From: Sorex araneus
Taxonomy: Eukaryota; Chordata; Mammalia; Eulipotyphla; Soricidae
Reading direction: 5' to 3'
NCBI RefSeq assembly: GCF_027595985.1
Contig: NC_073303.1
Coordinates: 27,785,347 to 27,849,346 of the forward strand
DNA length: 64,000 bases
A program made the translations under genes and the position numbers. The notes below the pieces were generated by a model, which was given only the letters and a program-made list of their open reading frames with translations, had not been told where the DNA came from and made no database searches. Below, in pieces: positions 1 through 10,748 of the stretch. Positions within the stretch are counted from its first letter, which is position 1. Every line of letters begins with the position of its first letter.

Positions 1-499
1 CTCCCTGGCAGTGTGCCTCACACATCCCGACTCATTAATTAGTGCAGGTCAGAGCCCAGGAATGCAGCCTCCCTGGCCAGTCTCCTATGCAGCCAGGTTA
101 GGGACCTCAAACCCAACTGATGTCTTGCATCCCTGCCAAGTAGAACATAATTTGTTTCACGGTCCTTAACAAATGACTTTCTGGTATTTGGTTAAACTTC
201 TCTTCTCATGGACAAATTAGCGTTATCTATTTGCTTGTATTGAACTGGCTGAGTTCCATCTTGTGCCCCTCATTGGCAGAGTTGACCAGAGCCAAAATCA
301 GAGGGATGCCGGCCACGAGGGTCAGCCTCCAGCCAAGTAGCTTGGAAAAGGGCTCCCAGCAGCCCTGCGGGACACATGGGGGTTCCCCAGCTCCCCCTCT
401 CCATTGAAACTCCAGCTCTTCTTTAGACTGCACAATTACACAGTTTCCCTCACACAAATATTTTTGAAGTGACTTAAAGACTTAAAGGTATTTATTTAT
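1..499. other. unassigned sequence upstream of DOA remnant
   Basis: No coding exon, SINE or simple repeat was recognised here. The open frame on the minus strand at 227-457 has no similarity that I recognise. Confidence 0.4.
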
Positions 500-504
500 T
501 TGTT

Positions 505-671
505 TGCTTTTTGGGTCACACCCAGAGATGCACAGGGGTTACTCCTGGCTCATGCACTCAGGAATCACTCCTGGCGGTGCTCAGGGGACCATATGGGATG
601 CTGGGATTCGAACCTGGGTCGGCTGCGTGCAAGGCAAATGCCCTACCCGCTGTGCTGTCGCTCCAGCCCCC
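505..671 (-). repeat. Sor-type tRNA-derived SINE
   Basis: Full-length reverse copy ending in GCTCCAGCCCC. It is flanked by a direct repeat of about 15 bases (ttaaaggtatttatt), which marks a retrotransposed insertion. Confidence 0.9.
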
Positions 672-1035
672 TTTAAAGGTATTTATTATACCGAGCTTCC
701 AATTTTTTCCTTTTCATGTTTCTTAGAAAACTTACTTTAGTTTTTAATTCCAAACAGCAGGAAACTGTGGGGAGCCTGAAGAAACCCTCTTAGAGGAGGA
801 TGCACCTGTGATCTCAGCCTTACCGTTCTCCCCGAACAGAAACTTGGCTCCTTGGAGCCGGGCCTCCAGGGGGGTCTGGCCCTGTATTATTCTTGCCCAG
901 ACTCTCCACTCTGCGCCTTGGCCCAGGCCAGCTGCAGCCGCTCAGATACGTTTCTGAATGGCTGGATACAGCAGGGGACATCCCCACCCTGCACTCCTCT
1001 GTTTATGCACCTTATCCCCAAGCCAACTGAGGACA

Positions 1036-1108
1036 ATGGTCTTTAGTCGGGGGCTAGTTCTGGGATTCCACACCGTGATGACCCTACCAAGTCCCCAGCA
1101 AGTGGGGG
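1036..1108 (+). pseudogene. DOA: MHC class II DO alpha exon 1, orphan remnant
   Basis: An ATG at 1036 opens 24 codons that read as a class II alpha leader. The core GLVLGFHT, followed by V-M-T-L-x-S-P-Q and a final G, matches the DOA leader at about 17 of 24 positions. DO alpha pairs with DO beta to inhibit DM in B-cell endosomes. The position (upstream of the 3' end of BRD2) and the plus orientation are as expected for DOA. In class II alpha genes exon 1 ends one base into a codon and is followed by GT; here that place (1109-1110) reads AC. The nearest GT (1121) would lengthen the exon by 12 bases. No alpha1, alpha2 or transmembrane exon was recognised up to 17.7 kb. The leader identity is fairly sure; loss of the gene is an inference. 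Confidence 0.7.
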
Positions 1109-1407
1109 ACCAATCAAGGTTGAGTGCTAAGGGCCATGGGGGGAGGTAAGGTTTAGGGACTGGGATTCACAGAACAAGGCATGAACTGTTCCTCCACCTG
1201 GAACACGGGCAACTTCCGTCACGGCACCAAGGGTTCGTGGACCCTCTCCCCTCTCTCACTTCCTCTCTGGAGCTGAAGTCCAGCTGTAGCTCAGGTCCAG
1301 CCCTGTTGGCTCTGTTGGCCTCTTCAGGCCTTTGCAGACTTCAGTGCCTCCCCCACCCCTCCCTCCTACCTGACACCCACCTTCCTCTTTACCACTTCCT
1401 GGCTGGA

Positions 1408-1421
1408 GCGCCCCCTTGTGG
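1408..1421 (-). promoter_or_regulatory. candidate CTCF site
   Basis: On the minus strand the sequence reads CCACAAGGGGGCGC. This differs by one base from the CTCF core CCACCAGGGGGCGC. It lies 0.3 kb downstream of the DOA exon 1 remnant. Binding is not shown by sequence alone. Confidence 0.45.
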
Positions 1422-1789
1422 TCAGTTCTGTTGCTGAGCTGGGCCCGGTGCCCACACCGGAACCGCCATCTGTCTTCTTGCTGCTCCAGACACGTTTCCC
1501 CTGTGTGTGTGGCTGGCAGGATCCTCGGGGCCTGGCATTGCCCTTGGGCACAAGCCTTCCCTCAGTGACAGTTAAACAGTTTCACAGAATTCTAAAGGAA
1601 TCTTACCAGTTAAGACACAGCCCCTCGATCTATAGTGAATGGAGCTCATTGAAAGCAAACAAAGCCAACTTTTGTTGACTGCTGGTGGCATACACAGTAG
1701 CCAGTAGAGAGAAGATGCAGTTATCTTGGCCCACAAGTTTCTCCTGGGTACTCCCTGCACCTCACTAGCTTCTCTGTGTTCTTCTGTTG

Positions 1790-1956
1790 GGGGAGGGGGC
1801 CACTCCCAACGATGCTCAGGCCTTAACCCTGGCACTGCACTCAGGGATCACTCCTGAAAGTGCTCAGGGAAGCATATGGGGTACTAGGGATTAGAACCCA
1901 TGTTAGAAGCATGTAAGCATGTATGCCCTCCTGCTGTACTGTCGCTCCAGCCCCCG
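1790..1956 (-). repeat. Sor-type SINE, diverged
   Basis: Reverse copy with the CTCAGG...CATATGGG body and the tRNA-like head in antisense at its right end. It is more diverged than the younger copies. Confidence 0.8.
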
Positions 1957-2047
1957 GCTTCCTTTTCTTCTTTATGCCCAGCTGCACTGCCCGTTTCTCC
2001 TTGCCCCACCAACTTATCTGCACTGATATCTCTTTACAAAACTTCTC

Positions 2048-2222
2048 TCAGATTGGAGAGATAGTATAGCTGGTAGGGCGCTTGCCTTGCGCGAGTCGAT
2101 CCAGTTCCATCCCCAGAACCCCATGTGGGCCTCCAAATCCTTCCAGGAGTGATCCCTGAGTGCAAAAGCAGGAATAAACCCTGAGCACCACCAGGACCGC
2201 TAGGTGTGACCCCAAAACAAGT
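2048..2222 (+). repeat. Sor-type SINE, diverged
   Basis: Forward copy with the gagagatagta head, CTTGCCTTGC and an A-rich end. Confidence 0.8.
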
Positions 2223-2673
2223 GCAAAGGACCACTCTCATGTTAATATTTAATTTCATATTGCATCACATGAGCCTCTGTGAACACTGCCAAGGTGTGGA
2301 CCCCCAAATTAGAAAACAGACAAGCAAACAAGAGCTTTTGGGAACTCTAATGGATTTCCTAAGAGACAATGGCTAGAGAAGATTCTTAGGGAAACGGGGG
2401 AGGAGTGTCCTAATACGTTCTAGTAACACAACTCAGGCTTGGTATTCGGATCCCGGCCTCACTGGAACGAACTCAGAGCTACAAAGTCAGCAGAACCGGG
2501 AGTAGCGGCCCTGCCCATCCCAGGCCGGGCTCTCTGACCTCCCTCGGTGTTAGGCTATTGTCTCCCTTAGCTGGAGAGTCCACCTAGAGCTCATAAGTTT
2601 GCCTCAGTTCTAGTCACCCCCAGAAATGGCCTCCCAAACATGGCTGAAATTTTTTTAAAAATTTTCCATTGTT

Positions 2674-2886
2674 GGGGCCGGAGCGATAGCACAGCGGGTA
2701 GGGCGTTTGCCTTGCACGCGGCCGACCCGGGTTCGATCCCCGGCATCCCATATGGTCCCCCAAGCACCGCCAGGAGTAATTCCTGAGTGCAAAGCCAGGA
2801 GTAACCCCTGAGCATCGCTGGGTGTGACCCAAAAAGCAAAATAAATAAATAAATAAATAAAAATAAAAAATAAATTGTTAAAAAAA
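2674..2886 (+). repeat. Sor-type SINE, young copy
   Basis: Near-consensus copy with Pol III box A-like TAGCACAGCGGG and box B-like GGTTCGATCCC and an AAATAAAT tail. The flanks repeat aaaattttccattgtt, a target-site duplication. Confidence 0.93.
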
Positions 2887-2949
2887 ATAAAATTTTCCAT
2901 TGTTTATTTTTCTTTTGAATCTCTTACAAGAATATATGCATGATCAGAG

Positions 2950-3265
2950 AACTAATTTATCTGTTTTTTAAAATTTATTTTTTAATTAGTGAGTCACAGT
3001 GAGGGTACAGTTACAGATTCACACATTTTCGTGCTTGTTTTTCCCTCATGCAATGTTTAAGAGCCCCTCCCTCCACCAGTGTCCATTCTCCACCACCAAT
3101 GAACTCAGTATCCCTCCCACCCCCCTAGTCCTATCCCCCCACCCCACCCCGCCTCTGTGGCGGGGCATTCCAATTTGATATCTCTCTTTCCTTTTGGGTG
3201 TTGTGGTTTGAAATAGGGGTATTGAGCGGTCATCCTGTTCAGTCTCTAGTCTACTTTCCATGGCT
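2950..3265 (-). repeat. L1 3'-end fragment
   Basis: The antisense of the shrew L1 3' end: the C-rich block around 3110-3160 is the reverse complement of the G-rich tail seen at 7760-7980 and 50690-50910. Confidence 0.7.
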
Positions 3266-3269
3266 GAAA

Positions 3270-3548
3270 ATTTTTGGGAAATTAATGACTATCCGAACTC
3301 CCCATGAGCTGACTGTCCATCCAGTTCCAACTCCTGTGACTCGGGGACCAGATTCCATGGCATCAACATTGCTGGTGAACATCCTCTATAGAGGAAGACG
3401 AACCAGTGAGTTCTTGGCAGACACACAGATATGCCTGTTCCCAGTGGACCAAGAGTACTGTCAATCATTTGCTTAAAGGTTATCTTGATGCATCCTGAGG
3501 AATGGGTTTCTCTGAGTTCTGTCCTAATAAAATCATTTAAAATAGCTT
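3270..3548 (+). other. unidentified sequence with open frame
   Basis: An open frame runs to the stop at 3476 and is followed by AATAAAA and an A-rich stretch near 3527. I do not recognise a protein. It could be a decayed retrotransposed copy or an internal part of the surrounding L1 relic. Confidence 0.25.
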
Positions 3549-3549
3549 T

Positions 3550-3712
3550 TGTGCTGGAGCCCTAGTCTATTTGGTAGGCTGCTTGCCTTGCATATAGCCT
3601 GTCCAGAAACCTTGGCACCCCATTTGATCCCCTGCACCTGTCAGGAGTGATCCCTGAGCACAGAGTCAGGAGTAATCCCTGAGCACCACTGAATGCAACC
3701 CTTCCCCCCAAA
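3550..3712 (+). repeat. Sor-type SINE, old
   Basis: Diverged forward copy (CTTGCCTTGCATA, CAGGAGTGATCCCTGAGC). Confidence 0.7.
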
Positions 3713-3739
3713 TCTGATTTAGATCAGGAGAGTGTTGTT

Positions 3740-4620
3740 TGTGTTTGGGGTTCTCACTCCTCAGTGCTCAGGATTATTCCTGACTCTGGTGCTCCAAGAA
3801 ATCCTACCTTGCAGTCCCACATCTGAGAGAGACTATTCTGTGTCTTGTCCCTTTTCTTCTGACTCACTTCACTCAGCATGATCTCCTTTAATTTCATCCA
3901 TGTTGCTGAGGTTGTATAACTCTGTTCTTCCTTAGAGCTGCATAGTATTCCATTGTGTATATATGCCACAGCTTCTTGATCTACTCATTTGTAGTTAGAC
4001 ATTTTGGGTTGTTTTGATATCTTAGCTATTGTACTAAACGCAGCTATGAACGAAGATGTGAATACATTCTTTCAAATTAATGTTTCTGTGTTTGGGGGAT
4101 AAATACCAATAAGTGGTATTTCTGGGTGTGGCCCAATGGGTCACATGGGTCGTATGGTAGTTCTGTTCTTTTTTTTTAATAAATCTCCATATAGCTTTCC
4201 ATAAAGGCTGAACCAAATTACATTCTCACCAACAGTGGACTAGGTTACTTTCTCACAGCCCTGACAACATTAGACTGTTTCCAGACATTTTGATATGTGC
4301 CATTCTCACACGTGTGAGATGATATCTCATTATTGTTTTGATTTGTATTTCCTTAGTCATAAGTGACAAAGAACACTTTCATATGCCTGTTGGCTGACCA
4401 TTTGTCTTCTTTGGGAAAGTGTCTGTTAATCTCTTCTCCCCATTTATGGATGGAGTTGTATGTTTTTTGTTGTTGAGTTTTGTGAGTCCTTTAGATCTTG
4501 AATACCAACCTTTATTGTGTGCAAATATTTTGTCCCATTCATAGTGTGTCTTTTTGTTAGAGCTTGAATTGCTTTTTCTGAGTATAATGTTTCTAAGTCA
4601 TTTTACCCTTTCTCCAGAGG
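3740..4620 (-). repeat. L1 ORF2/3' end relic
   Basis: The plus strand is the antisense of the ORF2 C-terminal region typical of mammalian L1: it contains cagctatgaacgaagatgtg, ccatatagctttcc and cattctcaccaacagt. Many frame breaks are present. Confidence 0.85.
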
Positions 4621-4721
4621 CCGTTTCCATTCATAAAATTAGTCTGTGTAGACATGTTCCAAACTTTAAGACTATTTCAGCTGTCTAATCATAACGTCTC
4701 ATGGGTTCCTGGAACTCAGTT

Positions 4722-4890
4722 CAGATGGGTCAGAGAGATAGTACAGAGGGTGGGGTGCTTGCCTTGCATGCAGCCAACCCAGGTTTCATCCCTGGCATCC
4801 CATGTGGTCCCCCAAGCACTCCAAGAGTGACCCCTGTGTGCAGAGCCAGGAGTAACCCTTAAGCATCACCGGAGGTAGCCCCAGTAAATA
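4722..4890 (+). repeat. Sor-type SINE
   Basis: Forward copy with head gggtcagagagatagtacag and a full body. Confidence 0.8.
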
Positions 4891-4934
4891 ACTATTCATA
4901 AAAGATTATTTTTAACTCCAAAACACGAGCCTCT

Positions 4935-5110
4935 GTGAATCATCTGCTTGACTGACAAACACCATGGAGATCTCACTAATGTGCCAGACATTTAGAAGCG
5001 CCTGAACAATTCCTTGTGATAATGCCAAGATGTGAATACTCACCACCCGTTTAGAGAAAATGGAGGCTCAGAGCAATTCAGCGAGTTTTACAGTAAATAA
5101 GGAGCCATGC
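4935..5110 (+). repeat. MIR SINE relic
   Basis: Contains the MIR core-like gaggctcagagcaattcagc followed by a degenerate 3' part. Confidence 0.5.
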
Positions 5111-5429
5111 GTCTTTGTTCTCCCGTGGTTTGCGACAGAACTTGCTGATGGGTTTGGTGTCTCCCCCTCACTCCGTTTAGCCGTGTAGACCTTCCCAGTG
5201 GTCAGGAGCCGTCCTGCCAGTTCTCCTACCAGTGCCTCCCTCAGGCTGGCCTGTCACAACTCCTCTCTCTTCTGTTTAGGATCAACTCTGTAAAGCCCAT
5301 CCCCTGCACTCTAGCTGAGAGATCCATTAGGAAATAAATCGGGTCACTTATACCCTGGAGGTTTATACTCCTTTACAAGGCTTCTATCTGGCACTGGTTT
5401 CTTCTACAAGATTCTATTTCTAATTTGCC

Positions 5430-5610
5430 TTTCTTGATGTCTATGCTCAATGGTGAGCAAAAAATAGGCCTGCTCAGATTCTCCCACTCTGCTTACTGCC
5501 ACAGGGCCTTGGCATATGCTATTTTCTCTGCCTGGATATGCTCCCAGCACTCTTACATCATTTCAATGACAACTAATTACATACACTATTGAGACCTTTC
5601 TAAGGAAAGG
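5430..5610 (+). repeat. L2 LINE relic
   Basis: Contains the L2 signature ccacagggccttggcatatgc followed by tctgcctgg in sense orientation. Confidence 0.6.
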
Positions 5611-5727
5611 AACTGAAGGGAATTATGTGAAAAGGAGTCAGAAGGAAAAAGAAAGTGATGATGATTTCACCTATGTACACAGTATAAGAATATACACTTG
5701 ATGAACAGACAAAAATAAAAAGATAAG

Positions 5728-5912
5728 CTGGGGCCAGAGAGATAGGACAGGGATAAGGCGCTTGCCTTGCTTGTGGCCCAGGCGGTTTTAACTCCCTATA
5801 CAACATATCTCGTCCCCTGCTCACCACCAAGAATCATCTGAGCACAGAGTTGGAGCATGGCCACGTATGGCCCCAAGCTGGTCAATCATAATTTAACCAA
5901 GTAAAAACACTT
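5728..5912 (+). repeat. Sor-type SINE, old
   Basis: Diverged forward copy starting ggggccagagagatagg. Confidence 0.75.
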
Positions 5913-6030
5913 TTAAAAAAGATAAACTAGTAAACACTGATAATAGAACTGAGGGTGGGGGCAGGGACATAAATTGTGGGTGTTAAAATAAAAGAAAGTT
6001 GATTAAATATGGGTTAAGAAGTAATTTCCC

Positions 6031-6395
6031 GGGGCTGGAGTGATAGCACAGCGGGTAGGGTGTTTGCCTTGCACACGGCCTACCCGGGTTTGATTCCCAG
6101 CATCCCATATGGTCCCCTGAGTGCCGCCAGGAGTAATTCTTTTTTTTTTTTTTTTTTTGGTTTTTGGGTCACACCTGGCCTGCACAGGGGTTACTCCTGG
6201 CTCTTCACTCAGGAATTACCCCGGTGGTGCTCAGGGGACCATATGGGATGCTGGGATTAGAACCTGGGTCGGCCACGTGCAAAGCAAACGCCCTACCCGC
6301 TGTGCTATCGCTCCAGCCCCAACCAGGAGTAATTCTTGAGTGCAGAGCCAGGAGTAACCTCTGTGCATCGCCAGGTGTGACCCAAAAAAGAAAAA
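6031..6395 (+). repeat. Sor-type SINE, split by a younger SINE
   Basis: The forward copy runs 6031-6143, is interrupted, and resumes at about 6322. Outer flanks repeat taatttccc. The interruption is the reverse SINE listed next. Confidence 0.92.
6139..6320 (-). repeat. Sor-type SINE nested in another SINE
   Basis: Reverse copy with an 18-T tract. The host sequence ccaggagtaattctt is repeated on both sides as a target-site duplication. Confidence 0.93.
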
Positions 6396-6399
6396 AAAT

Positions 6400-6790
6400 T
6401 TCCCGAGGGTAATTAGTAGTGTGATAGAAAAATACAACATTTCAATTTATCTTTCAAATAATAGGCAAAAATCAATTCTAGAGATACTAAATATTTCATG
6501 AATGGAGAAAAATGCTCCAGCAGGCGTTCACAAAAGAGGGTCCAAATGCCTGAAGAGGATGGGCCAGAGCCCTGAGCATTCATGTGCGGGGTGCACAGAG
6601 TTCTCTTAGCACAGTGCCCAGAGCAGTTCGGGTACCCGCTGGGGCCACTGGAACCTGGGAGGGTGTTATAGTAGCCTCTGGTAACCTTCTGGGGTACCAG
6701 AGGGTTGTGAGTAATTTTTTCTGAAAAAGGGGGCAGCAAGCCAAATCAGCTGCGGAACCTTTGCCTTAAAGGGACACACTACTGATTTTT
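6400..6790 (-). other. unclassified, possibly ancient DNA transposon
   Basis: Minus-strand open frame of 109 codons with no recognised protein. The stretch resembles decayed hAT-type sequence in composition, but I could not assign it. Confidence 0.25.
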
Positions 6791-6809
6791 ATTTAATTTA
6801 CTTAATTTG

Positions 6810-7078
6810 GGATTTGGACCATCCCTGGCAGTGCCCAGGGCTGCTCTGTGCGCCAAGGTTATTCCTGGGGGTTGGCCAATCACGAAACCACTATCTATAA
6901 CATCCCTCAAGGGGCACTCCTCGTTTGTTTGGGGTCACGCCTGGCAGTTCCCAGAGGCTATTTCTGCCTCTGTGCCCTGGGAGTGCTCAGGGAACCAACC
7001 ATATGTGGTGCTCAGGATCCAAATCAGGGTTACTGTCACTGTAGGAACACGCAAGGCAAGTGTCTGACCTCCGTATTA
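6810..7078 (-). repeat. old Sor-type SINE relics
   Basis: Two diverged reverse fragments (TGGCAGT...CTCTGTGC and GTGCTCAGG...CAAGGCAAG) with poor head conservation. Confidence 0.55.
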
Positions 7079-7112
7079 TCTTCCATAGAAAGGTCACTTG
7101 AAAAAGACTTTC

Positions 7113-7312
7113 CTGGGGCCGGAGTGATAGCACAGTGGGGAGGGCGTTTGCCTTGCACGCGGCCGACCCGGGTTCGATCCCCGGCATCCCATATGGTCCC
7201 CCAAGCACTGCCAGGAGCAATTCCTGAGTGCAAAGCCAGGAGTAACCCCTGAGCATCACTGGGTGTGACCCAAAGAACAAAAAAAAACAAAAGAAAAGAA
7301 AAGAAAAAAAAA
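7113..7312 (+). repeat. Sor-type SINE, young copy
   Basis: Near-consensus forward copy with an A-rich AAAGAAAAG tail. The flanks repeat aaaaagactttcct. Confidence 0.93.
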
Positions 7313-7337
7313 AGACTTTCCTGACAATCCTTTGGCT

Positions 7338-7341
7338 CCTA

Positions 7342-7369
<28 letters not shown>
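7338..7369 (+). repeat. (AC)n microsatellite
   Basis: Perfect AC dinucleotide run downstream of the SINE. Confidence 0.9.
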
Positions 7370-7372
<3 letters not shown>

Positions 7373-7469
7373 CCTTCCAAAGGAGGTATTGTCGCTCTCC
7401 TTTGTCATGGCCGTGTCCCCGCACCCCCATGCCCCAATTCCCTACCTGTAGACCCCGCAGGAGTGTGTC

Positions 7470-7707
7470 TGTAGCACTGTAGCACTGTCGTCCCGTTCAT
7501 CAATTTGCTCGAGCGGGCACCAGTAACGTCTCCATTGTGAGACTTGTTGTTACTGTTTTGGGCATATCGAATACACCACAGGGAGCTTGCCAGGCTCTGC
7601 CATGCGGGCGGGATACTCTCAGTAGCTTGCCAGGCTCTCCGAGAGGGATGGAGGAAACAAACCCTGGTCAGCCTGGTGCAAGGCCAACGCCTCCCCACTG
7701 TACTATT
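7470..7707 (-). repeat. second-type SINE (tRNA head, different body)
   Basis: The right end is the antisense of the Sor tRNA-like head. The rest is a different body with CACCAGTAACGTCTCCATTG and GGCATATCGAATAC. The same body recurs at 10.75, 13.11, 16.42, 34.21, 48.78 and 62.83 kb. Confidence 0.85.
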
Positions 7708-7722
7708 AAAGTGGCCTGTTGA

Positions 7723-7982
7723 CCTTTATTGCAAACCACAACAGCTAATTAGAGAGAGAAAACAGAAGGGAATGCCTTGCCACAGTGGCAGGGTGGGGTG
7801 GGGGAGATGGGTTTGGGGAGGGTGGGAGGGACACTGGGTTTACGGGTGGTGGAGAATGGGCACTGGTGAAGGGATGGGTTCCCAAACTTTGTATGAGGGA
7901 AGTATAAGCACAAAAGTGTATAAATCTGTAACTGTACCCTCACGGTGATTCTCTAATTAAAAATAAATAAATTAAAAAAAAA
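7723..7982 (+). repeat. 5'-truncated L1 insertion
   Basis: L1 3' end with the G-rich stretch, a polyadenylation-like AATAAA context and a terminal A tract. Flanks repeat aaagtggcctgttga at about 7707-7721 and 7983-7997. Confidence 0.88.
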
Positions 7983-8464
7983 AAGTGGCCTGTTGATGGC
8001 CCTGCTCTGCTCACGGCCTGTAAGCACTCTCCCTGGGAGCAGGCCTGCTGACAGCTTTCATTTCAGTGACACTGAAGCCCCATAGCAACAAGAGCAGCAT
8101 GTTTCTCTCCCATAGCTCCTTTGGAAGTTAGGAACTTGGTTCCGTTCTTTTAGCTTGAATTCATCCAGCACTCGGTCAGCAGATTAAAGATAAACCCAAA
8201 TGATGGTGGAGTCATGTATGGCACTTGCACTCATCGGGCTCTCAGCACACCCCCACCCTCAGCCTTGTCCCCGGACTGGCAGGCTCAGAGATGAGAGTGG
8301 ACAGGAGTGTCCTCAAGAGATGGGCATGTCGCAGAACCAGCCCCCCCTTCCCCGTCAGCCTGGAAATGGGAATTTTCCAGATTATAGCACTTTTAGCAAT
8401 ACTCTCTTCCTCCCCAGCACCACAGCCCCCAAAATTCTAGGCCAATTGGGATAAGAAGTTACCT

Positions 8465-8648
8465 CAAGAAAGGGGGAGACAGGATTAAGAGATAATACTG
8501 CAGATAGCGAACTTGCCTTGCACGCAGCCGACCCAGGTTCAATCTCCAGCATCCTATATGGCCCCCCAAACACCATCAGGAATGATCCCTGAGTGCAGAG
8601 CCAGGAATAAACCCTGAGCACCACGGGGTGTGGCCCCCAAACAAACGA
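8465..8648 (+). repeat. Sor-type SINE
   Basis: Forward copy with CTTGCCTTGCACGCAGCCG and a full body. Confidence 0.8.
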
Positions 8649-8667
8649 ACAGAAAGAATGGGAAACA

Positions 8668-8832
8668 AGGGCTAGAGTAATAGTATAGCAGGTCGGGCAC
8701 TTGTCTTCCATGTGACCGACACAGGCTCAATCCCCTGAACCCCATATGGTCCCCCAAACACTGCCAGGGGTGATCCCGGAGTGTTAAGCCAGGAGTAAGC
8801 CCTGAGTACCACTGCCTGTGGCCCCAAAACAC
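8668..8832 (+). repeat. Sor-type SINE
   Basis: Forward copy starting gggctagagtaatagtatag, arranged head to tail after the previous SINE. Confidence 0.8.
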
Positions 8833-8889
8833 GACCAAGGAATGGCCCACATCATTTTATATTGCAAGAGAAATACACTCAATATTTAT

Positions 8890-9055
8890 TATTCTGTATA
8901 CTCTGTGCTTGTAATTTTTAGACATTATCTCATGATTTTCACAGCATTCAATTCCTGATCACTAGATTTTATTATGGCCATTTAACAACAAGAGAAAACA
9001 TAGGCTGATAGAGGAATAGTAGCCCGTAGGTCATCGGTTCCAAAGCTGGTAACTG
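8890..9055 (+). repeat. MIR SINE relic
   Basis: Contains attatctcatgattttcacag and a degenerate continuation typical of MIR 3' parts. Confidence 0.5.
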
Positions 9056-9479
9056 TTCTACATTGTTCTGTGGGGGCTCCTCACCCAGCTTCTTCCCTCT
9101 TGCCCTCCAGCGAGCTGTGGGCCTCCCCCCTGGCTCTCACTTCTAATAAGGTCTTTCTTCAACTGAAGGTGGAAAGGATGAGAATACTCCTTGTCCAAAC
9201 AAGAGTAACTGTAGGATAACATGGGGTTTGTCCTTTTAGGCTTGCCTTAGGGAACATAGTTTACCTTAAAGCAATGTCCTTTCTGCATGGACACAGGAAG
9301 ACAATATTGTGCTTGTAACTTGGGAGTTGATTGACTCCAATAATATTTACTCCTGGGCATCTGCTTTCTTAACTCAGTTGCCCTCAGTTCCTAGCACCCC
9401 AAAAGCAGGATCCTGACGAGGGACAGGACGGATCAAAGGCAAGTGGTGAGTTATGTGCTACCCTGGCATCGAAATGGGC

Positions 9480-10620
9480 CAGGCCAAAGTGCCACAATAC
9501 TCAACTATAAGTTGAGGGCATGATCATGGACAATGCTGTCATGATCCAAAAGTAACGATGAGATTAGGATCCTGCTAGGGTTAGGAAGACTAACCTGGCC
9601 TGAGGACTGTGGTCTGGATTATATAGTGAATGTCCTCAGGAAGAACCAAACTTTATATCTCTTACTGTGCTCATACAGAATGACATTGCTAGAAATATTA
9701 GAAGTAGATTTACTATAACTATTTAAGTCGATTACTAGCTCACACCCTGATACACGCTTGTTTGGACCCCCACCCTTGAGTGGATCTCCTTAGATGAGAT
9801 TTCCTTAGATGAGATTTTGTTAATCTCCTCGAGAAATGGTTTTATACTTCTTTGTTAATGTTCAGCCCACCTTTGTGTCACCACCCTATGTAATTTGCTA
9901 TATAAACTAAGACTGTGGGGCACTGAGGGGAGCTAGAGGAGAAAGAAGACAGGGGAGATAGAAGAAGAGGTAGACAGATGAAGAAGACAGAGATAGAAGA
10001 GACAGAGAGGCAGAAGAAGAAGACACAGAAGACTCATGGTAAGACACAGAAGCAGAGGCAGAGAGACAGACGCAGGGGGCCGGAGCGATAGCACAGTAGG
10101 TAGGGCATTTGCCTTGCACGCGGCCGACCCAGGTTCGATCCCGGGCATCCCATATGGTTCCCCAAGCACTGCCAGGAGTAATTCCTGAGTGCAAAGCCAG
10201 GAGTAACCCCTGAGCATCGCTGGGTGTGACCCAAAAAGCAAAAAAAAAAAAAAAAGAGAGAGACAGATGCAGAGAGACAGACGCAGAGAGACTGACAGAA
10301 GAAAGCACAGTGGCACACACATAAGCAGAGCTCAAGGTGAAAGAAGTAAGAGCGAGTGGGGCATAAAGGGGAATATTAGAAGATCCAGAGAGAGATCGAG
10401 AACTCAGAAGAAGCAGAGAGAGAGACGGGAGTGTCTAGAGAGGAGATTGGAATAAACTGCGATTGAGACCAACCAGCTTACCTCCGTTCCTTCCTTCTCC
10501 TGCCTCATCATCGCCATCAACCTCCCCGGGGTGGGGAAGCAGTGAGAGACTACCAAATGTGGGCAGCGGGAGAGATAGAGCCCCGCTGGGCCCTTTTCTT
10601 TTTTGTGTTTTTACACAACT
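9480..10620 (+). repeat. probable solo LTR of an endogenous retrovirus
   Basis: A TATA-like tatataaacta at about 9900 is followed by a long purine-rich GA tract, AATAAA within ggaataaactgcg near 10450, and a CT-rich stretch. This is the U3-R-U5 order. A SINE is inserted at 10077. The outer boundaries are uncertain and no internal retroviral genes are adjacent. Confidence 0.5.
10077..10256 (+). repeat. Sor-type SINE, young copy
   Basis: Near-consensus forward copy inside the probable LTR with an A16 tail. Confidence 0.92.
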
Positions 10621-10748
10621 AACCAATCCTCTTGTCAAATGTTAATATATTTTTTGTCTTCATGTAAAAAGTGTTTGTTTACATGTATTTATAATTATAT
10701 ATAATTAATATCATAAAAGCTATTATTTACAGACATTAAGTACACATG

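Noticed and set aside
227-457. Minus-strand frame with a hydrophobic stretch, considered as a class II transmembrane exon
   Set aside because: No connecting-peptide motif, wrong strand for DOA, and no similarity to the DOA transmembrane segment.
943-965. CTGAATGGCTGG and an upstream CAGCCGCTCAGATA as DOA Y and X boxes
   Set aside because: The Y-like site lacks the ATTGG core and the spacing to the X-like site is too short. It may be a decayed promoter, but it is not supportable.
2674-2770. tRNA gene suggested by box A- and box B-like motifs
   Set aside because: The motifs belong to the SINE head and recur in dozens of copies; no cloverleaf acceptor stem is formed.
3198-3476. Open frame with VPTP and DSMA, considered as a DOA exon 4 remnant
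   Set aside because: The resemblance to the class II connecting peptide is a few residues only; the hydrophobic helix is missing.
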